Source: Romeriopsis navalis LEGE 11480 (GTDB taxonomy: Bacteria; Cyanobacteriota; Cyanobacteriia; Leptolyngbyales; Leptolyngbyaceae). Taken from it: 47,362 nt of DNA. Under the pieces are notes generated by a model. It was not told the origin of the DNA. It saw only the letters and a list, made by a program, of their open reading frames with translations, and did not search any database. Below, piece by piece: positions 7,233 to 17,194 of the stretch (position 1 is the stretch's first letter; the number at the start of each line of letters is the position of its first letter). Location of the stretch: contig NZ_JADEXQ010000047.1 in assembly GCF_015207035.1 (NCBI RefSeq), forward strand, positions 1 through 47,362, given 5' to 3'. The position numbers were made by a program, and so were the translations under genes.

Positions 7233-9041
7233 ATGATGTTTCGTGCCGGCATTTACGCCCTGATCGCCATGACAGGGCTATTTTTGTTTCTCAAGGAAAC
7301 CTTAGTCAGTGGACTACAGAACATTCCTGGAGATTTAGGCGATGCATGGCTAGTCAACTATTTTTTTGAGCATTCCTGGCAACTCATCAGCAATCCGCAA
7401 TACGTCGGCAGCTTATTTTCGCCAGCATTTTTCTATCCCCAAGTCGATATGTTGGCCTTATCGGAAAACATGTTCGGCACCGCCCCCATTTACTGGCTAT
7501 TTCGCGGATTCAACCAACCCGCAACCGCATTTGCCCTGTGGGTGATTGCCATTTGCCTGCTCAATTTCAGTGCGATGGTATGGACATTGCGTCAATGGCG
7601 TATCCATCCGGTACTAGCGAGTTTCGGGGGCTTATTAATGGCTTATTCGGCGCAACGGGCTGTCCGCATCGGCCATGCCCAACTTTTGCCGCAATTTTTC
7701 ACCCCGATCGCGTTATGGTACCTCTGGCAATTTTTTCAAAAGCCCACCAAACGTCGATTTATCATCCTCTTAAGTCTGAGCTATTGGCAGATTCTCAGTG
7801 GCGTTTATCTCGGTTGGTTTTTGTTATTTGGCATCGGTCTGAGTAGCCTCATCAGCCTTGTCATCATCCCCAAACTCCATACCAAGTTATGGCAGTTTGG
7901 GCGACAAAAATGGCGCTTCACCATCGCCACAATGCTCATCTGGGCCGCTGGGTTAGTCTGGCTGTTTACGCCCTATGTCAAAATCAAGGCGATTATTGGC
8001 GATCGTTCCTATCGCGAAGTTGAGTCCATGCTGCCCCGACTCACATCTTGGGTCATGGCACCACCATGGGAAAACATCTGGTCACCACTCTTCCACAAAT
8101 TTAGTGCTGACTTGCCGATGGCCCACGAACATACTATTTTCCTGGGCACTGTCTTATATGTGCTGACGGCTTGGACTGCCTATGTCCTGATCGCTAAACG
8201 CAGCACTTGGCTATCCGCCGATCGGCGCCAGATTGTTCTAATTTGTCTATCCAGCGCTAGCATTTTGTTTGTCCTAGCGCTCTATTGGCCCAATGGCATG
8301 AGTGCTTGGTGGTTTGTTTACCAAGTGGTGCCGGGCGCGTCGGCCATCCGCGTCGTCACCAGAATTGCCAGCTTAATTAATATCTACCTGCTGATTGCCG
8401 GACTGATTACCCTCGACAGTTGTCTCGCCGCACGGAAACTGCCCGCCGCTTTCAAGGCAATGTTCCTCGCACTGCTGCTCATCTTGGGCACGATCGAACA
8501 GTCCACCTCCTTCCAGCACCGCCACATTACAACACCACAACGCGCACAACGCGAGATCACCCAACTGCTCCGCCAAGATTGCCAATTAGCTTACTACCAG
8601 TTTCTCCCGTTCACCGATTTACCACCCAAAACACAGACACAAATCACCGACCAATCATCGCCTGTCGCGTTTCCTCGCCAGTACCCAGGCATTCCCCTGA
8701 CACTGCGCTGGAGCGTGGCACAGTTGCTCATGATGTGGGCCGGCATTAGTGCCAACGTCCCCGTCGTGAATGGTTATTCGGGCAGCTTCCCCCCTGGATC
8801 ACCCAATTTCTATACGCACTGGGATGTTCCAAAAATCTTGCAGTGGCTTGACAACACACCTGTTAACCCAAAGCAACCGATCGCACAAATCCACACCTTT
8901 TGCTACATCACAGAACGCCTTCACAACACACCACCATCATTCACAAACAATGATTGGACGACAACGAGCGTCCAATCAGAAAATTATGTGATGCAAGTTT
9001 TCCGGCGCAACAGCCACAGGACAAACCCGGCTAATTCGTAA
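7233..9041 (+). CDS. GT-C-like polytopic membrane protein, paralogue 1
   Basis: 602 residues with about ten to twelve hydrophobic helices and a soluble C-terminal segment after residue ~410. The first non-cytoplasmic loop holds IPGDLGDAWLVNYFFEHSW and then LSENMFGTAPIYWLFR. Acidic residues in the first loop after TM1 are the hallmark of GT-C glycosyltransferases, which use polyprenyl-linked sugars outside the membrane. Other conserved points are GHAQLLPQFFTPIALW, VPGASAIRVVTRIASL, NVPVVNGYSG and a late CYITER. It is the first of three consecutive paralogues. GT-C assignment is by architecture only; I cannot name a Pfam family or a substrate. It starts 21 bp after gatC. Confidence 0.85.
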   Translation: MMFRAGIYALIAMTGLFLFLKETLVSGLQNIPGDLGDAWLVNYFFEHSWQLISNPQYVGSLFSPAFFYPQVDMLALSENMFGTAPIYWLFRGFNQPATAFALWVIAICLLNFSAMVWTLRQWRIHPVLASFGGLLMAYSAQRAVRIGHAQLLPQFFTPIALWYLWQFFQKPTKRRFIILLSLSYWQILSGVYLGWFLLFGIGLSSLISLVIIPKLHTKLWQFGRQKWRFTIATMLIWAAGLVWLFTPYVKIKAIIGDRSYREVESMLPRLTSWVMAPPWENIWSPLFHKFSADLPMAHEHTIFLGTVLYVLTAWTAYVLIAKRSTWLSADRRQIVLICLSSASILFVLALYWPNGMSAWWFVYQVVPGASAIRVVTRIASLINIYLLIAGLITLDSCLAARKLPAAFKAMFLALLLILGTIEQSTSFQHRHITTPQRAQREITQLLRQDCQLAYYQFLPFTDLPPKTQTQITDQSSPVAFPRQYPGIPLTLRWSVAQLLMMWAGISANVPVVNGYSGSFPPGSPNFYTHWDVPKILQWLDNTPVNPKQPIAQIHTFCYITERLHNTPPSFTNNDWTTTSVQSENYVMQVFRRNSHRTNPANS

Positions 9042-9230
9042 CCAAAGCCGATGCAGCGCCCAATTCTCCCAGCTCTGTGGTGAGCGGATGTACGTCAACC
9101 AGTATGATGACTCTGAATCAACTTATCCGCGTATTAAAGCGGATAAGCCGCTGCCGCCAGCGCAGCAACACCACATTGAGGGAGCAACATCTCTGCAGAT
9201 TCCTCATCTCGTAACTCAAGTAGAACAACT

Positions 9231-11015
9231 ATGTTTGCTAAAGGCTGCCTTTACGTCGTCATCTGTAGCATTGGTCTACTGCTCTTGTTAGAAAACACGG
9301 TATTGAGCGGCCTCACGCAAGTACCGGGGAGTTTTGGCGATGCTTGGCTCAACAACTACTTCCTTGAACATTCATGGCAAGTAATTAGCAATCGGCAATA
9401 CGCTGGCAGTCTTTACTCACCCATATTTTTCTATCCGCAATCAAATGTCTTAGCACTATCCGAGAACCTATTTGGGACCGCCCCGATTTATTGGTTATTT
9501 CGGGTATTCAGCAAACCCAATTTCGCTTTTATCCTCTGGTTTATTACAAATACGATTCTCAATTTTGCCGCCACGGTATTTACTTTACGGCGCTTTCGAG
9601 TCCGCCCCATCCTCGCTTGTCTCGGCGGTCTGCTGATGGCCTATGCCGCACAGGATGCCATTCGAATGAGCCATGCTCAGCTCATCCCCCAATTTTTCAC
9701 CCCATTGGCTTTATATGCCATCTGGCGGTTTATTCAGCAACCCTCAAAACGCCTGCTGGCAATCATCTTAGGTCTCACCTATTGGCAAGTTTTATCAAGC
9801 ATTTATCTGGGGTGGTTTTTGTTATTCGGCATTGGCATTACATTACTGATTACGCCTCTAGTCGTCCCTGGAACCACAACTAAGATCTATCGCTTCATCC
9901 GCCAGCATTGGTTATTTAGCAGTATCGCGATCGCAATTTGGGGTGGCGGCTTAGCCGTCCTCTTAGCGCCATACTTACAGGCTAAATCGGTCGTGGGCGC
10001 AAGGCCCTACTCCGAAATCATCCTCACACTCCCTCAATTATCCTCATGGTTCTTGACACCGCCTTTCCAAAATATCTGGTCACCCATTTTCTATATCTTG
10101 GCGCCGCTCCTGCCCCAGGAGCGCATCGATGAACATATCCTGTTCTTAGGCATGACCGTATATGTGCTGGCTGGTTGGACCGCTTATGTTTTGCTCACAA
10201 AACGCGCCACCTGGCTAAATCCCGAATCGCGCCAGTTAGTTACCGTAACGCTGGGCAGTGCCGCGATTCTCTTCTTGCTTTCCTTATCCATCTCCAGTGA
10301 TGGCCTGAGCGCTTGGTGGTTCGTCTACCGTTTTGTTCCAGGGGCTTCCGTGATCCGGGCCGTAACCCGAATATCCAGCCTCATTAATATCTATCTATTG
10401 ATTGCGACATTAGTCATGCTCGATCGCCGCCTCGCCGCCAAACCCATGCATCGTGGCTTGAAAGCAGCATTTTTAGCATTTTTGCTGTGCTTTGCCACGA
10501 TCGAACAATCAACCGGCCAGTTAAGTCGCGACATTCAGGCACACCAAGTCGCACAGCAAGAACTCAGCCAACTACTCAAACAGAATTGCCAACTGGCTTA
10601 TTACCAATTCCCCCCATCCGCGGCTTTAGGTCAACTTACCGCCACCCAAACGGAAAATTTAGAACGCTTCAAAATATTCCCGCGCAATCACCCAGAAGTC
10701 CCGACCCAACTGGACTGGATCGCGGCACAATTTCTGATGATGTTTGCCGCGATCGACGTCAACATTCCTGTCGTCAACGGTCATTCCGGTAGCACACCAG
10801 AGGGTTTGCCCCACTTTAATACAACCTTTGACCTGCCCAAAATGCTCAATCTGATTGAGCAACGATCACCTCAAGAAATCCAGCAATTTTGCTACATTAC
10901 CGAACGATGGCGCGAAGACACTCTATCCACACCTAGCAAACCTTGGAGCCAAAACATCATCCAATCAGAACACTACACCGTGCAACAAATCAGTAAAACC
11001 AATCCACCCTCGTAA
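9231..11015 (+). CDS. GT-C-like polytopic membrane protein, paralogue 2
   Basis: 594 residues, collinear with paralogues 1 and 3 over the whole length. Shared blocks are GDAWLNNYFLEHSWQ, GSLYSPIFFYPQ, ALSENLFGTAPIYWLFR, SHAQLIPQFFTPLAL, VPGASVIRAVTRISSL, NIPVVNGHSGS and CYITER. One difference stands out: the first acidic residue of the loop motif IPGDxGD is Ser here (VPGSFGD), while the second Asp is kept. If that Asp is catalytic, this copy may differ in activity or specificity. The start ATG at 9231 follows a short 189-bp spacer. Likely inner-membrane; substrate unknown. Confidence 0.85.
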   Translation: MFAKGCLYVVICSIGLLLLLENTVLSGLTQVPGSFGDAWLNNYFLEHSWQVISNRQYAGSLYSPIFFYPQSNVLALSENLFGTAPIYWLFRVFSKPNFAFILWFITNTILNFAATVFTLRRFRVRPILACLGGLLMAYAAQDAIRMSHAQLIPQFFTPLALYAIWRFIQQPSKRLLAIILGLTYWQVLSSIYLGWFLLFGIGITLLITPLVVPGTTTKIYRFIRQHWLFSSIAIAIWGGGLAVLLAPYLQAKSVVGARPYSEIILTLPQLSSWFLTPPFQNIWSPIFYILAPLLPQERIDEHILFLGMTVYVLAGWTAYVLLTKRATWLNPESRQLVTVTLGSAAILFLLSLSISSDGLSAWWFVYRFVPGASVIRAVTRISSLINIYLLIATLVMLDRRLAAKPMHRGLKAAFLAFLLCFATIEQSTGQLSRDIQAHQVAQQELSQLLKQNCQLAYYQFPPSAALGQLTATQTENLERFKIFPRNHPEVPTQLDWIAAQFLMMFAAIDVNIPVVNGHSGSTPEGLPHFNTTFDLPKMLNLIEQRSPQEIQQFCYITERWREDTLSTPSKPWSQNIIQSEHYTVQQISKTNPPS

Positions 11016-11464
11016 CCCAAGCTGATAATTTACGCCACGGCATGCGGTGTCCCGCGCTCAAATCAAGTTCAAGCTGACATCACCAGCATTCATCGACATT
11101 CATCCAACGACGAATCTAGCAACTGGGCATCCAGCCGAGCCATACCAATGAAAACCATACATCCAATCAATCAATCGCCAGCGTAGAACCATCATCACAA
11201 CCAATAAAGCCTTAAATAATCTCAAACACAAGACGCAGATTAACTTCAACAAAACACGCGGATAAACGTGGCCATCCGGCTTTATGCTACGTTGAGTCAT
11301 CATCAATCATAGTTCAGCCCCTCCCGGAGTATCTCGGCCAGAACACTTGAGCCTGATTGACCTCAGCCCGCAGGCAAACTACGGCCACACACTACGCCAA
11401 ATTTCAGCCGATCGTGATTTCGGCTTCGACCGAATCAAACATTGCCATTGGGGGATAGCTAAAG
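11016..11464. other. Intergenic gap between paralogues 2 and 3
   Basis: 449 bp with no convincing gene, RNA or terminator. A 68-codon minus-strand frame (11100-11306) encodes a hydrophobic but repetitive peptide without a ribosome-binding site and is judged spurious. No fragment of the paralogous gene is recognisable. It may hold the promoter for paralogue 3. Confidence 0.5.
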
Positions 11465-13273
11465 GTGCGCTTTCGGTATTTGTTCTATAGCCTCATCGGC
11501 ATTCTGGGTCTCTATCTACTTTTTCCACAAACCCTCAGAAGTGGACTCCTGATGATTCCTGGTGATGCAGGAGATGGACGCCTTAACAACTATTTCTTAG
11601 AACATTCCTTTCAGTGGATTAGCAATCCCAACTATCGAGGCAGTTTACTATCACCCATCTTTTTCTATCCCCAGCCAACGGTCTTACCTTATTCCGAGAA
11701 CCTATTCGGCACGGCCCCAATTTACTGGTTATTTCGACAAATCACCGAACCAGTTAAAGCATTTACCCTTTGGATGTTTGCGCTGAGCTTCCTAAATTTT
11801 GGGGCAATGGTATTCACCCTACGCCGATGGCAAATTCACCCGGTCATTGCTAGTTTAGGCGGTTGGCTATTTGCCTTTTCACTGAATCGCGCGGTACGAC
11901 TCACCCATGCCCAATTAATCCCACAGTTATTTACACCACTCGCGCTTTTATCGCTCTGGCATTTCCTTACCCGGCCTAGCAAAAAGGCTTTCTGCGGGTT
12001 ATTAATATTCAGCTATTGGCAAATTTTGTCAGGCATCTATTTAGGCTGGTTTCTATTCTTCAGCATGGCCTTATTGAGCGTACTGACGCTGGTTCTAGTG
12101 CCGCAATCGAGAAAAAACATTTATCGATTTTGCCAACAATCCACCCGTTTGGTCGTTGTCGGTAGCGGTCTTTGGCTCAGTGGGCTCGTACTCTTACTCT
12201 ATCCCTATGTGCAAGTTGGACAAGTCTTTGGCAAACGTTCCTACGCCGAAGTTACGAGCATGCTACCGCGCCTTGCTTCTTGGTTTGTCACCCCGGCCCA
12301 AGGCACGATTTGGAGTGCCATATCCGCGCCCTTTAGCCAAGGATTACCAGCATTACATGAGCATCAGATTTTCCTCGGGGGCGTGACCTATATTCTGTCA
12401 GCTTGGACGCTGTATATTGTCCTCCGCCCGCCAAACTGGATTACGCCCGATCGTTACCAAGCCATCCGCGTCTTTTTTGGTGCCGCTGTTCTGATGTTTT
12501 TGATTTCCCTGATTTGGCCCAATGGCAGTAGTGCCTGGGTTGGGGTTTATCGTTTCGTTCCCGGCGCCTCAGCCATGCGAGTCGTCACGCGGATTGCCAG
12601 TTTGATTCAAGTCAATTTGCTCATCGCCAATCTGCTGGTGCTCGATAGCTTTTTTAAAGCACAGCGATACCGGCGACTAGCGCAGGCCTTGCTACTCAGT
12701 GGGTTATTGTCGATCGCGATATTCGAGCAACATACAACGCTTGCCTATGTCTACCATCAAGATGAAATTCTCCCGCAAGAACAGGCCTTGGAGCAAGTCT
12801 TACAACAGCGCTGTCAAGTTGCTTATTACGCCTTGCCCACGGTACTGAAACAAGCATCAACGGGGGGGGATCTGGTTTTTCCCAAATACTCTGCACCCTA
12901 TCCAGTCAGCTACACCGGCCATTTATCCCCGCGCCTCATCTGGATTCTGGCACAAGTGTCGGTGATGTGGAGTAGCTTGAATGCAAATGTCCCCATCATC
13001 AATGGTTACTCCGGCCATATTCCCCCCACCTTCCCACGCACTGAAGCAAATTGGAGCGTGGCCCACACGCTAACTTGGCTGGAACAACAAGAGCAACAGC
13101 AAGCACAAACACCAACAACAGCATTTTGTTATATTACTGATCGCGTCAACCCAACTCAGAACACAGCGCCCGTGGGCAATTGGCAGCTCCAAAGTCAGCA
13201 AAGCACGGCACTTTACAACATCCAAATCTGGCAAAAATCACGCCAATCAATTACCGGCTCAACTGGCCGATAA
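11465..13273 (+). CDS. GT-C-like polytopic membrane protein, paralogue 3
   Basis: 602 residues from a GTG start at 11465, chosen because the next residues (RFRYLFYSLIGILGLYLL) align with the first helix of the other two paralogues. It keeps both loop acids (IPGDAGDGRLNNYFLEHSF), the PYSENLFGTAPIYWLFR block, LTHAQLIPQLFTPLAL, VPGASAMRVVTRIASL, NVPIINGYSG and CYITDR. The C-terminal soluble part is Gln-rich (LEQQEQQQAQ). It is separated from paralogue 2 by 449 bp, so it may have its own promoter. It converges with the methyltransferase gene, 13 bp away. A lipid-linked sugar transferase role is inferred from topology only. Confidence 0.85.
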   Translation: MRFRYLFYSLIGILGLYLLFPQTLRSGLLMIPGDAGDGRLNNYFLEHSFQWISNPNYRGSLLSPIFFYPQPTVLPYSENLFGTAPIYWLFRQITEPVKAFTLWMFALSFLNFGAMVFTLRRWQIHPVIASLGGWLFAFSLNRAVRLTHAQLIPQLFTPLALLSLWHFLTRPSKKAFCGLLIFSYWQILSGIYLGWFLFFSMALLSVLTLVLVPQSRKNIYRFCQQSTRLVVVGSGLWLSGLVLLLYPYVQVGQVFGKRSYAEVTSMLPRLASWFVTPAQGTIWSAISAPFSQGLPALHEHQIFLGGVTYILSAWTLYIVLRPPNWITPDRYQAIRVFFGAAVLMFLISLIWPNGSSAWVGVYRFVPGASAMRVVTRIASLIQVNLLIANLLVLDSFFKAQRYRRLAQALLLSGLLSIAIFEQHTTLAYVYHQDEILPQEQALEQVLQQRCQVAYYALPTVLKQASTGGDLVFPKYSAPYPVSYTGHLSPRLIWILAQVSVMWSSLNANVPIINGYSGHIPPTFPRTEANWSVAHTLTWLEQQEQQQAQTPTTAFCYITDRVNPTQNTAPVGNWQLQSQQSTALYNIQIWQKSRQSITGSTGR

Positions 13274-13286
13274 TTCAGGCAACACT

Positions 13287-14333
13287 TTAACGCTTGAGTT
13301 TGGCGATCGACTTCCGCACAATCCGTTGCGCGGTGGCCCGCAAAATCGCCAACTCCCCCTTTAGCCCAATTTCCCCGGTGGATTCAACTGCCACGGGGGA
13401 GCGACTTGACTTGGCCGCGTTTGTCACATTCATCACCACTGGACACAAGCCTTCAACCTTTAAGTTTCGCGCTAACCCACCCGACTGCTTGGCCACAATC
13501 ACTGTATTCCAAACATGATCATTCAGGATACGGTAATGCACTCCATCAGCCACAGACTGAACCGGTGGAAAAAACCCATTGAGCGGATAGAAAAACTGAT
13601 ATTCCGCCAGATTCGCCAAATTTAAGGCTTTAACCAACTGTTCTCGACTGTAAGGACGCTCCAGAGTGTCATAGCGCTCCATAATTTCTGCCTGATACGC
13701 ATCTCCCTGTTGATCAGAAGCCGCTTCCAAAATCACAATCACACCATCATCCGACAAACTATCGGCAATGTTGCGGAGGGTCTGAATTGGATTCACAAAA
13801 TGGTGTAGCGCCGACTCCAACACCGCGACATCACATTGTGCCCCAGGGTCGATCGGTTGCTGCTCAATGTCATGAACATACAGTCCAACATGGGGAAACG
13901 CATCTAACTCCACCGTCGCAATCTGGTCCAACGCCAGTCGCTCTTGCGCTAGCTCAATCATCTGCGGCGAAATATCAATCCCCACGACCGTTAAATTCAA
14001 TTTGGCGAGGAAATGTGCCAACCAGCCAGAACCACAGGCCACATCCAAAAAGCGCGTTTGTGATGACACCGATAGGATGGACAACAGGTTAAGACAATGA
14101 CTAAACTCCCGCGTGAACTCCGTAAGCTGCTGATTAATCGGCGTCTCCGGATAGACTGAGTGAAACGGTTTGATGAGATGGAATCGCCGCTGTGCTGCGC
14201 CATTTTCCTGGGCTAAAATATTCGCGACATAGTCTAGGGCACCTTGCTTCCAATCCACATCTTGGGGCAAACCGGCATTGAGTTCGCTCAGCAGTTTGGC
14301 TTCTGCATCAGATAATGGAGTTTTCGAAGACAT
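13287..14333 (-). CDS. Class I SAM-dependent methyltransferase
   Basis: 348 residues from the ATG at 14333, which has GAGG about ten bases upstream; the frame is open to 14363. The SAM-binding core is clear: motif I FLDVACGSGWLAHFLA, motif II VVGIDISPQMIELA, then CDVAVLESALHHFVNP and a motif III region GVIVILEAASD. An N-terminal ~95-residue helical region precedes the core, and a ~60-residue basic tail follows (ending RKSIAKLKR). The substrate cannot be read from the sequence. Its closeness to the GT-C-like genes hints at methylation of a surface glycan or lipid carrier, a guess from context only. Confidence 0.85.
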   Translation of the reverse strand: MSSKTPLSDAEAKLLSELNAGLPQDVDWKQGALDYVANILAQENGAAQRRFHLIKPFHSVYPETPINQQLTEFTREFSHCLNLLSILSVSSQTRFLDVACGSGWLAHFLAKLNLTVVGIDISPQMIELAQERLALDQIATVELDAFPHVGLYVHDIEQQPIDPGAQCDVAVLESALHHFVNPIQTLRNIADSLSDDGVIVILEAASDQQGDAYQAEIMERYDTLERPYSREQLVKALNLANLAEYQFFYPLNGFFPPVQSVADGVHYRILNDHVWNTVIVAKQSGGLARNLKVEGLCPVVMNVTNAAKSSRSPVAVESTGEIGLKGELAILRATAQRIVRKSIAKLKR

Positions 14334-14449
14334 AAGATACGCCTCACAATCGGCATCCGGCATTGTTCGTCTTAAATATCATGGCAGAGCGGAGCATAAA
14401 TACCCAGTAAACCGGGGATAACACGGCCCGATCCACACACATCGGCTGA

Positions 14450-15775
14450 CTAAAGTACCCGCAGCACACTGGCCACTTGAGCAATTCCAGGGATTGCCTC
14501 AATCTGCGCTAACGCTTGGCGAAAACTACCCTCTGGCACTTCATGGGTAACTACCACGATTTCGGCATGACCATCGCGCATCCCAGCTTGTACAACCGAT
14601 TCTAAGCTGACATTTTGGTCGCCAAAACTGGTACCAATCCGCCCAATAATCCCCGGATTATCTTGCGTTAGAAACCGCACATAAAATCGCATGTTCAAGG
14701 TTTCAATTGGCGCGATCGCGCAGTAATCCTGGTGTTCACAAGCCAACAACGGGTCGAGTAACGGCTTGCCATCCGACTGCTTCATCCCATCACGGCCCAC
14801 CTTCAGTAATGCGGCAATATTCAGAATATCGGACACAACCGCACTGGCCGTCGGACCCGCACCCGCACCACGACCAAAGAACATGACTTGGCCGACTGGA
14901 TCACCTTCAATCAAGATGGCATTGAACACATCGTTCACACTCGCCAGCGGATGGGCCTTCGGCAAAAGGGTCGGATGCACGCGAATTTGTAGCGTATCTT
15001 CCGCCGAATCAGGGGTTTCTAAGCGATCGGCGATGCCCAAAAGTTTGATTGAGTAGCCCAATTTATCGGCATAGCTAATCTCCGTCGCCGTAATTTGTCG
15101 AATCCCTTCACAGTGAATCGCGTCTCGGTCGATCTTACCGCCGTAGGCCAAGGACGCCAAAATCGCAATCTTATCCGCCGCATCTAAACCATCAACGTCA
15201 GCGGTCGGGTCAGCTTCCGCATAGCCCAACTGCTGCGCATCATCGAGAACGGCATCAAATTCAGCTCCCTCTTGCTGCATCCGCGTCAGGATATAGTTGG
15301 TCGTCCCATTGATAATGCCCATGACGCTTTGAATGCGGTTGCTACATAGGGACTGCTTCAACGGCTCAATCACCGGAATCCCACCACCGACTGCGGCCTC
15401 AAGCAAAACATAGACACCGGCTGCCGCCGCCGCCTGAAAAATCTCTTCGCCAAATCGCGAAATTACCGCTTTGTTGGCCGTGACAATATGCTTACCATGG
15501 GCGATCGCGCTCAAAATCAACGTTCTCGCGGGTTCCAATCCCCCCAGAACTTCAACCACGATCGCAATCTCTGGGTCGGTGACGATCGATTCGAGATCCG
15601 TTGTCAAACAACTAGCGGGCAACTCAACCGGACGGGGTTTATCAAGTGATCGCACCCCCACACGGTGAATCTCTAACTCCTTGAGCAATGGATGACGCTG
15701 CGCCGGATTTTGCAGAATCTGTACTGTCCCAGCACCCACTGTTCCCAATCCAAGTAACCCAACCTTGAATCCCAC
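14450..15775 (-). CDS. hom: Homoserine dehydrogenase
   Basis: 441 residues. The N-terminal NAD(P)-binding fold has VGLLGLGTVGAGTV. The catalytic domain includes VTANKAVISRFG, EAAVGGGIPVIEPL, IINGTTNYILTRM and the family block GYAEADPTADVDGLDAADK. The C-terminal ~80 residues form an ACT domain (FYVRFLTQDNPGIIGRIG), typical of feedback-sensitive bacterial homoserine dehydrogenases. It reduces aspartate semialdehyde to homoserine in the Thr/Met branch in the cytoplasm. The length is normal and all key blocks are present. It appears to be a single gene divergent from the ChaN-like gene. Confidence 0.96.
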   Translation of the reverse strand: MGFKVGLLGLGTVGAGTVQILQNPAQRHPLLKELEIHRVGVRSLDKPRPVELPASCLTTDLESIVTDPEIAIVVEVLGGLEPARTLILSAIAHGKHIVTANKAVISRFGEEIFQAAAAAGVYVLLEAAVGGGIPVIEPLKQSLCSNRIQSVMGIINGTTNYILTRMQQEGAEFDAVLDDAQQLGYAEADPTADVDGLDAADKIAILASLAYGGKIDRDAIHCEGIRQITATEISYADKLGYSIKLLGIADRLETPDSAEDTLQIRVHPTLLPKAHPLASVNDVFNAILIEGDPVGQVMFFGRGAGAGPTASAVVSDILNIAALLKVGRDGMKQSDGKPLLDPLLACEHQDYCAIAPIETLNMRFYVRFLTQDNPGIIGRIGTSFGDQNVSLESVVQAGMRDGHAEIVVVTHEVPEGSFRQALAQIEAIPGIAQVASVLRVL

Positions 15776-15962
15776 TGTGCCTTCCCTAGGAGTTTCCCAA
15801 TATGCGACAGTCTTTCATTGTAAAGGAGGAGGGACACGCAAGGCAGCGGCGCAAATAATCCGCTTCGCATTAAATTCCCAACCGAGCGGCTATCGACAAT
15901 ACCATCCGGCTCCAGCGAAGAGTGTTAGGGTGAAATACCGGGATTATTTCGAGCCTACGGTC

Positions 15963-16988
15963 ATGCAAGACAAGACAAACCCACAAGCACAAAGCAATCA
16001 ACTGCGCGGCCGATTGCCAAGCACCGATCACCGGGCCTATTTCCACCGCATAAGTGTCCGGTTCACCACACTGCTTTGTCTCAGTGGACTGCTCTTCAGC
16101 GATCCACATCTCACCCCCGCCGCCATTGCCAACAATCTACCGCTACAATTCGCCAATCATCAAGGCCAACGACAATCGCCACAACAACTATGGCAACGCC
16201 TCCGCCAGGCGCAAGTGATCTATCTGGGTGAAACCCATACAAATGTCGCGGATCATCAGGCCCAGCTCCGCCTAATTCAAGCATTACATCAGCGCAATCC
16301 CCGTCTGGTCATCGGGATGGAAATGTTTCAGCGCCCCTATCAAGTCGCCATCGATCGCTATTTGGCCGGGGAACTCAATGAGGCCGAATTACTGGATCGC
16401 ACAGAGTACAAAACACGTTGGGGATTTAACTGGGAACTCTATGCCCCGATTCTGCGATATGCTAAAGCCCAGAAAATTCCCGTCGTCGCTTTAAACACCC
16501 CGACGGAAGTCACCCGCAAAGTTGGCCGTCAAGGGTTAAACCGCCTCAACTTCAGCGATCGCCGGTTTATTCCGCCGCCCTCCGCAGTCAAAACCGCGCC
16601 CGCCGCCTATCGTCAAATGCTCGTGGATATTTTCAAAAACGCCCACCATGGCGGCTCCTCCAACCCCGATCGATTTGAGCGGTTCTTCCAAGCCCAAGTG
16701 CTCTGGGATGAAACCATGGCCGAACAAATCACCAAAATCATTCAAACCAATCAGCCCGAAACCCAAGTTGCCGTTTTAGTCGGCCAGGGGCATTTAATCT
16801 ATCGCTATGGTATTCCTTGGCGGGTCGATCGACGCTTTCCCAAACCGATCAAACAACAAGTCATCCTGCTCAGCCCCAACACCAATCAGCCATCTACTGA
16901 TACCCAAGGTCAACCGATCGCGGATTTACTCCGCATCCCGGAAAACGGGGCTTCCCAACAACCAGCCGAGCCAATCCCAGCCAAATAA
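15963..16988 (+). CDS. ChaN/DUF399-family secreted protein
   Basis: 341 residues from the ATG at 15963; the frame is open back to 15765, but that part overlaps the start of hom and looks non-coding. A basic stretch and hydrophobic helix near residues 30-50 (FTTLLCLSGLLFSD, ending AAIA) look like an export signal. The domain shows the ChaN hallmarks: VIYLGETHTNVADHQ, GMEMFQRPYQVAIDRY, GFNWELYAPILRYAK and VLVGQGHLIYRYGIP. In Campylobacter, ChaN is a haem-binding lipoprotein; in cyanobacteria the role is untested. No lipobox Cys is evident, so it may be periplasmic or membrane-anchored. Confidence 0.82.
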   Translation: MQDKTNPQAQSNQLRGRLPSTDHRAYFHRISVRFTTLLCLSGLLFSDPHLTPAAIANNLPLQFANHQGQRQSPQQLWQRLRQAQVIYLGETHTNVADHQAQLRLIQALHQRNPRLVIGMEMFQRPYQVAIDRYLAGELNEAELLDRTEYKTRWGFNWELYAPILRYAKAQKIPVVALNTPTEVTRKVGRQGLNRLNFSDRRFIPPPSAVKTAPAAYRQMLVDIFKNAHHGGSSNPDRFERFFQAQVLWDETMAEQITKIIQTNQPETQVAVLVGQGHLIYRYGIPWRVDRRFPKPIKQQVILLSPNTNQPSTDTQGQPIADLLRIPENGASQQPAEPIPAK

Positions 16989-17194
16989 ACGTCAGAGCTA
17001 ATTCCTCAGGAAAATCGAATAAATATCTGGAATCGAGCCAGCTTCGGAACGTTTTGGGGCTGCTAGCGTGATTGCTCAAGCGCGGATAGAACGGCGCGAA
17101 ACTGAGATGGCATGGGTCGCTGAAGCTACTCTAGGCAGCACTTTCGTGGGTCGTTAGACATTTTTTTAGGGCACCGGTTGACCTGATTAAACAC

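Noticed and set aside
11100-11306. A 68-codon hydrophobic minus-strand frame between paralogues 2 and 3
   Set aside because: No ribosome-binding site or recognisable motif; Met repeats at the start come from a CAT-rich stretch.
15765-15962. N-terminal extension of the ChaN-like protein
   Set aside because: Overlaps the start of hom and would place 66 unstructured residues before the export signal; the ATG at 15963 is better.
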